A stretch of 64,000 nt of DNA, from positions 2,666,001 to 2,730,000 of the forward strand of contig NZ_LT963352.1 in assembly GCF_900236475.1 (NCBI RefSeq), given 5' to 3'. Below, piece after piece: positions 59,047 to 64,000 of the stretch (position 1 is its first letter; each line of letters starts with the position of its first letter). The stretch is from Streptomyces chartreusis NRRL 3882. Lineage in GTDB: Bacteria; Actinomycetota; Actinomycetes; Streptomycetales; Streptomycetaceae. The notes beneath the pieces were generated by a model that ran no database searches, was not told the origin of the DNA, and saw only the letters and a program-made list of their open reading frames with translations. The translations under genes were made by a program, and so were the position numbers.

Positions 59047-59270
59047 TCCGCGCGGGAGAGTCCCCAGCACCGTCCGACGCTGGGGCGCCGAAGGAGCAAG
59101 TCCCTCCCTTGAATCTCTCAGGCCCCGTTACCGCGCGGGCGAGGCACATCTGAAAAGCGGGCCGCACCCTTCTCTCGCAGCTTCGGGAAGTGGCGTGGCT
59201 CCACCCAAGGTGCAAGCCGTGTCCCCTGTGGTCATGGCGAACCTCTCAGGTTCCGATGACAGATGGGGAG
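59047..59270 (+). ncRNA. Tandem glycine riboswitch upstream of gcvT
   Basis: Two glycine aptamers in a row. Aptamer 1 has GGGAGAG (59054-59060), GCCGAAGGAGCAAG (ending 59100) and CTCTCAGGC (59115-59123), with P1 arms around 59049 and 59131 (CCGCGCGG copies). Aptamer 2 has P1 arms CATCTG (59147-59152) and CAGATG (59260-59265), AGGTGCAAGCC and CTCTCAGGTTCCGATGACAGATGGGG. The conserved blocks fit the gcvT-type RNA. It ends about 40 bases before gcvT, so it would control gcvT-gcvH-glyA-sdaA, normally switching them on with glycine. No clear intrinsic terminator was seen, so control may be at translation. Confidence 0.9.
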
Positions 59271-59310
59271 GAACGACCTCGCCCGTCATGCCCTTGGAGA
59301 CGACCGCCCG

Positions 59311-60429
59311 ATGAGCAGTACGCCACTGCGCCACACCGCGCTCGATGCCCTGCATCGTTCGCTCGGCGCGACGATGACCGACTTCGCCGGCTGGGACATG
59401 CCCCTGCGCTACGGCTCCGAGCGCGACGAGCACAACGCCGTGCGCACGAAGGCCGGGCTCTTCGACCTCTCCCACATGGGGGAGATCACCGTCACCGGCC
59501 CGCAGGCCGCCGCCCTCCTCGACTTCGCCCTGGTGGGCAACATCGGCGGCGTGAAGCCGGGCCGCGCCCGCTACACCATGATCTGCCGGGCCGACGGCGG
59601 CATCCTCGACGACCTGATCGTCTATCGCCTGGGCGAGACCGAGTACATGGTCGTCGCCAACGCCTCCAACGCCCAGGTCGTCCTGGACGCGCTCAGCGAG
59701 CGCGCCGCCGGCTTCGACGCCGAGGTGCGCGACGACCGGGACGCCTACGCGCTGATCGCCGTACAGGGGCCGGAGTCCCCCGGCATCCTGAAGTCCCTCA
59801 CGGACGCCGACCTCGACGGCCTGAAGTACTACGCCGGGCTGCCCGGTACGGTCGCGGGCGTCCCGGCGCTGATCGCCCGGACCGGGTACACCGGCGAGGA
59901 CGGCTTCGAGCTGTTCGTGAAGCCGGAGCACGCGGTCGAGCTGTGGCAGGCGCTGACCAAGGCGGGCGAGGGCGTCGGGCTGGTCCCCTGCGGGCTGTCC
60001 TGCCGGGACACGCTGCGGCTGGAGGCCGGCATGCCGCTGTACGGGCACGAGCTGTCGACCTCCCTCACCCCCTTCGACGCGGGCCTCGGACGGGTGGTGA
60101 AGTTCGAGAAGGAAGGCGACTTCGTGGGCCGCGCGGCCCTGCGTGAGGCCGCGGAGCACGCGAACCACGAGCCGCCGCGCGTCCTGGTCGGCCTGATCGC
60201 CGAAGGCCGCCGGGTCCCCCGCGCCGGGTACGCCGTCGTCGCCGAGGGCAAGGTGATCGGCGAGGTCACCTCCGGGGCCCCCTCCCCCACGCTGGGCAAG
60301 CCGATCGCGATGGCCTACGTCGACGCCATGTACTCCACGCCGGGCACGGCCGGTGTCGGTGTGGACATCCGGGGCAGTCACGAGCCGTACGAGGTCGTGG
60401 CGCTGCCGTTCTACAAGCGTCAGAAGTAG
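59311..60429 (+). CDS. gcvT: Glycine cleavage system T protein (aminomethyltransferase)
   Basis: Transfers the methylene group from the lipoamide-bound intermediate on GcvH to tetrahydrofolate and releases ammonia. At 372 residues with the typical GcvT pattern: FAGWDMPLRYG near the N-terminus, FDLSHMGEI, TGYTGEDGFELF in the folate-binding part and GLSCRDTLRLEAGMPLYGHEL. ATG 59311 is chosen over ATG 59263, which falls inside the second aptamer. First gene of the riboswitch-controlled operon. GcvP and Lpd, the other parts of the system, are not in this window. Confidence 0.96.
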   Translation: MSSTPLRHTALDALHRSLGATMTDFAGWDMPLRYGSERDEHNAVRTKAGLFDLSHMGEITVTGPQAAALLDFALVGNIGGVKPGRARYTMICRADGGILDDLIVYRLGETEYMVVANASNAQVVLDALSERAAGFDAEVRDDRDAYALIAVQGPESPGILKSLTDADLDGLKYYAGLPGTVAGVPALIARTGYTGEDGFELFVKPEHAVELWQALTKAGEGVGLVPCGLSCRDTLRLEAGMPLYGHELSTSLTPFDAGLGRVVKFEKEGDFVGRAALREAAEHANHEPPRVLVGLIAEGRRVPRAGYAVVAEGKVIGEVTSGAPSPTLGKPIAMAYVDAMYSTPGTAGVGVDIRGSHEPYEVVALPFYKRQK

Positions 60430-60531
60430 ACACTGGCCGGAGGGCCGCGGCACCGCCTCGTGCCCGTCGTCCCAGCTCACCAGCAGTCCCCCCTTCCACA
60501 GCACTCCCGCGCGTACAGGAGAATCCAGGCC

Positions 60532-60909
60532 ATGAGCAACCCCCAGCAGCTGCGTTACAGCAAGGAGCACGAGTGGCTGTCGGCCGCCGAGGACGGCGTC
60601 TCGACGGTCGGCATCACGGAGCACGCGGCCAACGCGCTCGGCGATGTCGTGTTCGTCCAGCTTCCCGAGGTCGGCGACTCCGTGTCCGCCGGCGAGACCT
60701 GCGGCGAGCTGGAGTCGACCAAGTCGGTGTCCGACCTCTACTCCCCCGTGTCCGGTGAGGTCACCGAGGTCAACGAGGACGTGGTGAACGACCCGTCGCT
60801 GGTGAACTCGGCCCCCTTCGAGGGCGGCTGGCTGTTCAAGGTGCGGGTCACGGACGAGCCGGGCGACCTGCTCTCCGCCGACGAGTACACCGCGTTCTCC
60901 GCCGGCTGA
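60532..60909 (+). CDS. gcvH: Glycine cleavage system H protein
   Basis: Lipoyl carrier of 125 residues that shuttles the aminomethyl group between GcvP and GcvT. The lipoylated lysine is K64 in [17 protein letters not shown] 60532 with AGGAGA nine bases upstream. It follows gcvT by about 100 bases and precedes glyA by 14 bases. The protein is complete and typical. Confidence 0.97.
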   Translation: MSNPQQLRYSKEHEWLSAAEDGVSTVGITEHAANALGDVVFVQLPEVGDSVSAGETCGELESTKSVSDLYSPVSGEVTEVNEDVVNDPSLVNSAPFEGGWLFKVRVTDEPGDLLSADEYTAFSAG

Positions 60910-60923
60910 GGAGTCGTAGCCGT

Positions 60924-62198
60924 ATGTCCGTCCTGAACACACCCCTGCACGAGCTCGACCCGGCCGTGGCCGCCGCGGTCGACGCCGAGCTGCACCGGCA
61001 GCAGTCCACGCTGGAGATGATCGCCTCGGAGAACTTCGCTCCGGTCGCGGTCATGGAGGCGCAGGGCTCGGTCCTCACCAACAAGTACGCCGAGGGTTAC
61101 CCGGGCCGCCGCTACTACGGCGGCTGCGAGCACGTCGACGTGGTCGAGCAGATCGCGATCGACCGCGTCAAGGAGCTGTTCGGCGCCGAGCACGCCAACG
61201 TCCAGCCGCACTCGGGCGCCCAGGCCAACGCCGCCGCGATGTTCGCGCTGCTCAAGCCGGGCGACACCATCATGGGTCTGGACCTCGCGCACGGCGGGCA
61301 CCTGACCCACGGCATGAAGATCAACTTCTCCGGCAAGCTCTACGACGTCGTCGCCTACCACGTGGGCGAGGCCGGCCGGGTCGACATGGCCGAGGTCGAG
61401 CGGCTGGCGAAGGAGTCCAGGCCCAAGCTGATCGTCGCGGGCTGGTCGGCCTACCCGCGGCAGCTGGACTTCGCCGCGTTCCGCCGGATCGCGGACGAGG
61501 TCGGCGCGTACCTGATGGTCGACATGGCGCACTTCGCCGGGCTCGTCGCGGCGGGGCTGCACCCGAACCCGGTGCCGCACGCGCACGTGGTGACCACGAC
61601 CACCCACAAGACGCTGGGCGGCCCGCGCGGCGGTGTGATCCTCTCCACGGCCGAGCTCACCAAGAAGATCAACTCCGCTGTCTTCCCCGGTCAGCAGGGC
61701 GGTCCGCTGGAGCACGTGATCGCGGCCAAGGCGGTCGCCTTCAAGGTCGCGGCCTCGGAGGACTTCAAGGAGCGCCAGCGCCGTACGCTGGAGGGTGCCC
61801 GCATCCTGGCCGAGCGTCTGGTGAAGGACGACGTCCGGGCCGTGGGTGTGGACGTCCTGTCCGGCGGCACGGACGTGCACCTGGTCCTGGTCGACCTGCG
61901 CCACTCGGAGCTGGACGGTCGGCAGGCCGAGGACCGCCTCCACGAGGTGGGCATCACGGTCAACCGGAACGCGATCCCGAACGACCCGCGCCCGCCGATG
62001 GTGACGTCGGGTCTGCGGATCGGCACGCCGGCCCTGGCGACCCGGGGCTTCGACGCCGAGGACTTCGCGGAGGTCGCGGACGTCATCGCCGAGGCGCTGA
62101 AGCCGTCCTACGACGCCGAGGCGCTCAAGGCCCGGGTGAAGGCCCTGGCCGACAAGCACCCGCTGTACCCGGGTCCGCACACGGGTTCGCACTCATAA
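60924..62198 (+). CDS. glyA: Serine hydroxymethyltransferase
   Basis: PLP enzyme that interconverts serine and glycine with tetrahydrofolate. At 424 residues it has MIASENFAP near the N-terminus, the PLP lysine K229 in [16 protein letters not shown], and [17 protein letters not shown] folate-site residues (here [13 protein letters not shown]). Located between gcvH and sdaA, it supplies or drains serine according to glycine sensed by the upstream riboswitch. All expected landmarks are present. Confidence 0.97.
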   Translation: MSVLNTPLHELDPAVAAAVDAELHRQQSTLEMIASENFAPVAVMEAQGSVLTNKYAEGYPGRRYYGGCEHVDVVEQIAIDRVKELFGAEHANVQPHSGAQANAAAMFALLKPGDTIMGLDLAHGGHLTHGMKINFSGKLYDVVAYHVGEAGRVDMAEVERLAKESRPKLIVAGWSAYPRQLDFAAFRRIADEVGAYLMVDMAHFAGLVAAGLHPNPVPHAHVVTTTTHKTLGGPRGGVILSTAELTKKINSAVFPGQQGGPLEHVIAAKAVAFKVAASEDFKERQRRTLEGARILAERLVKDDVRAVGVDVLSGGTDVHLVLVDLRHSELDGRQAEDRLHEVGITVNRNAIPNDPRPPMVTSGLRIGTPALATRGFDAEDFAEVADVIAEALKPSYDAEALKARVKALADKHPLYPGPHTGSHS

Positions 62199-62280
62199 CG
62201 AAGAAACCTTTCAGGGTGCCCCGTTCCGCGTGGGCGGGGCGCCCTGCCCCCTCGCACCACCCCCGTAGTCAGGAGTCCCC

Positions 62281-63648
<1,368 letters not shown>

Positions 63649-63717
63649 AGTCGCTGGTTCCCGCCGGAACCCCTGTGCGACGTTTTTTCGAGTGTCCGTC
63701 AGGTGGTCGGATCAGAC

Positions 63718-63735
63718 GTCACCGCTCACGGTGAC
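63718..63735. terminator. Hairpin after sdaA
   Basis: Perfect arms GTCACCG (63718-63724) and CGGTGAC (63729-63735) with a four-base loop, 70 bases past the sdaA stop. No U-tract follows. A TTGACA hexamer nearby (63757-63762) may belong to the lysozyme promoter, but no matching -10 box was seen. Confidence 0.4.
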
Positions 63736-63844
63736 GCACCCCGCCGCCCGTCGAAGTTGACATTCCCACGTCAGTGCGGAAGAGGCCGTGTCATGGTGGT
63801 GAACACAACTCCCCTCCCCCCACCAGCACTTCAGGGAGCCTCCC

Positions 63845-64000
63845 ATGCTGCGCGGCATCGACGTGAGCGCCTACCAGTCCTCCTCCTACGACACCGACGG
63901 CCTGTCCTTCGTCTTCGTCAAGGCGACCGAGGGTCGTTCCTACGTCAACCCCAGACTCGCCGCCCAGACGAGACGCGCCCGGGACCACGGGCTGGTCGTC
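63845..64000 (+). CDS. GH25-family lysozyme (muramidase), 3' truncated by the window
   Basis: The first 52 codons of a glycoside hydrolase family 25 protein: MLRGIDVSAYQ carries the catalytic-site Asp of GH25, and LSFVFVKATEGRSYVNP is the following strand region. ATG 63845 has AGGGAG six bases upstream. No signal peptide precedes the catalytic domain in the visible part. The gene continues past the window. It would cleave the peptidoglycan sugar backbone. The start of this gene is on the plus strand just after the sdaA hairpin. Confidence 0.85.
   Translation, partial: MLRGIDVSAYQSSSYDTDGLSFVFVKATEGRSYVNPRLAAQTRRARDHGLVV

Noticed and set aside
63757..63762. TTGACA before the GH25 gene, considered as its promoter.
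   Set aside because: No -10-like hexamer occurs at a proper distance; only mentioned as a possibility.

Overview
The window is chromosomal DNA of a high-GC actinomycete, almost certainly Streptomyces. Support: third codon positions are nearly all G or C, GTG and TTG starts are common, stops overlap starts as GTGA/ATGA, and there are ATP-dependent LuxR (LAL) and GGDEF-EAL regulators, a mycothiol-type DinB protein and a Tat-targeted amidase. From memory, the order serA-ilvC-ilvN-ilvB ... gatB-gatA-gatC ... ligA ... mnmA ... opp ... gcvT-gcvH-glyA-sdaA follows the S. coelicolor SCO5469-SCO5520 region. No tRNA, rRNA, CRISPR array, insertion sequence or prophage was seen. This is mostly conserved core chromosome.

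Layout. 1-4263 (+): the end of a peptide-type ABC importer operon with two permease domains fused in one protein. 4250-6457: a TetR repressor divergent from a 14-TM drug exporter. 6513-12080 (-): serine and branched-chain amino acid synthesis (serA, ilvC, ilvN, ilvB), with a 13-residue Ile/Leu/Val leader peptide and attenuator before ilvB. 12114-15119 (-): a membrane PAS-GGDEF protein with a degenerate EAL domain. 15544-27681: mixed metabolic and regulatory genes, including a hydroxyacid dehydrogenase, aldo/keto reductase, sugar dehydrogenase lipoprotein, LAL regulator, MMPL exporter and methyltransferase. 27748-31316 (-): gatC-gatA-small membrane protein-gatB. 31642-33939 (-): a membrane GGDEF-EAL protein with both signature motifs intact (RmdB-like). 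34196-39523 (-): ligA behind a MetE-like protein, an SDR, a LOG protein and a methyltransferase. 40807-43860: mnmA and a cysteine desulfurase flanking an amidase on the other strand. 44010-47880: a FabR-like TetR with two small membrane proteins, a WYL regulator, a DinB-like protein and a thioesterase. 48016-49834: an esterase and a TRIC channel that overlap tail to tail. 50025-56119 (-): a complete five-gene oligopeptide ABC importer. 56461-58860 (-): two SseB-family proteins and a P-loop protein. 59047-63648 (+): a tandem glycine riboswitch, then gcvT-gcvH-glyA-sdaA. A GH25 lysozyme gene starts at 63845 and runs off the end.

How the parts fit. One-carbon and serine/glycine metabolism appears at both ends: serA makes serine; gcvTH, glyA and sdaA interconvert or degrade glycine and serine, with glycine sensed by the riboswitch. 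The SseB pair sits directly upstream of the riboswitch on the opposite strand. Two RNA control systems (ilv attenuator and glycine riboswitch) are clear in the sequence. Less ordinary features are two related long-hairpin repeats (31355-31532 and 49858-50005), a pair of c-di-GMP proteins of which one has lost its EAL catalytic motif, a small membrane protein coupled between gatA and gatB, and an esterase whose tail is read from the antisense of its neighbour. I found no clearly new defence or biosynthetic system.
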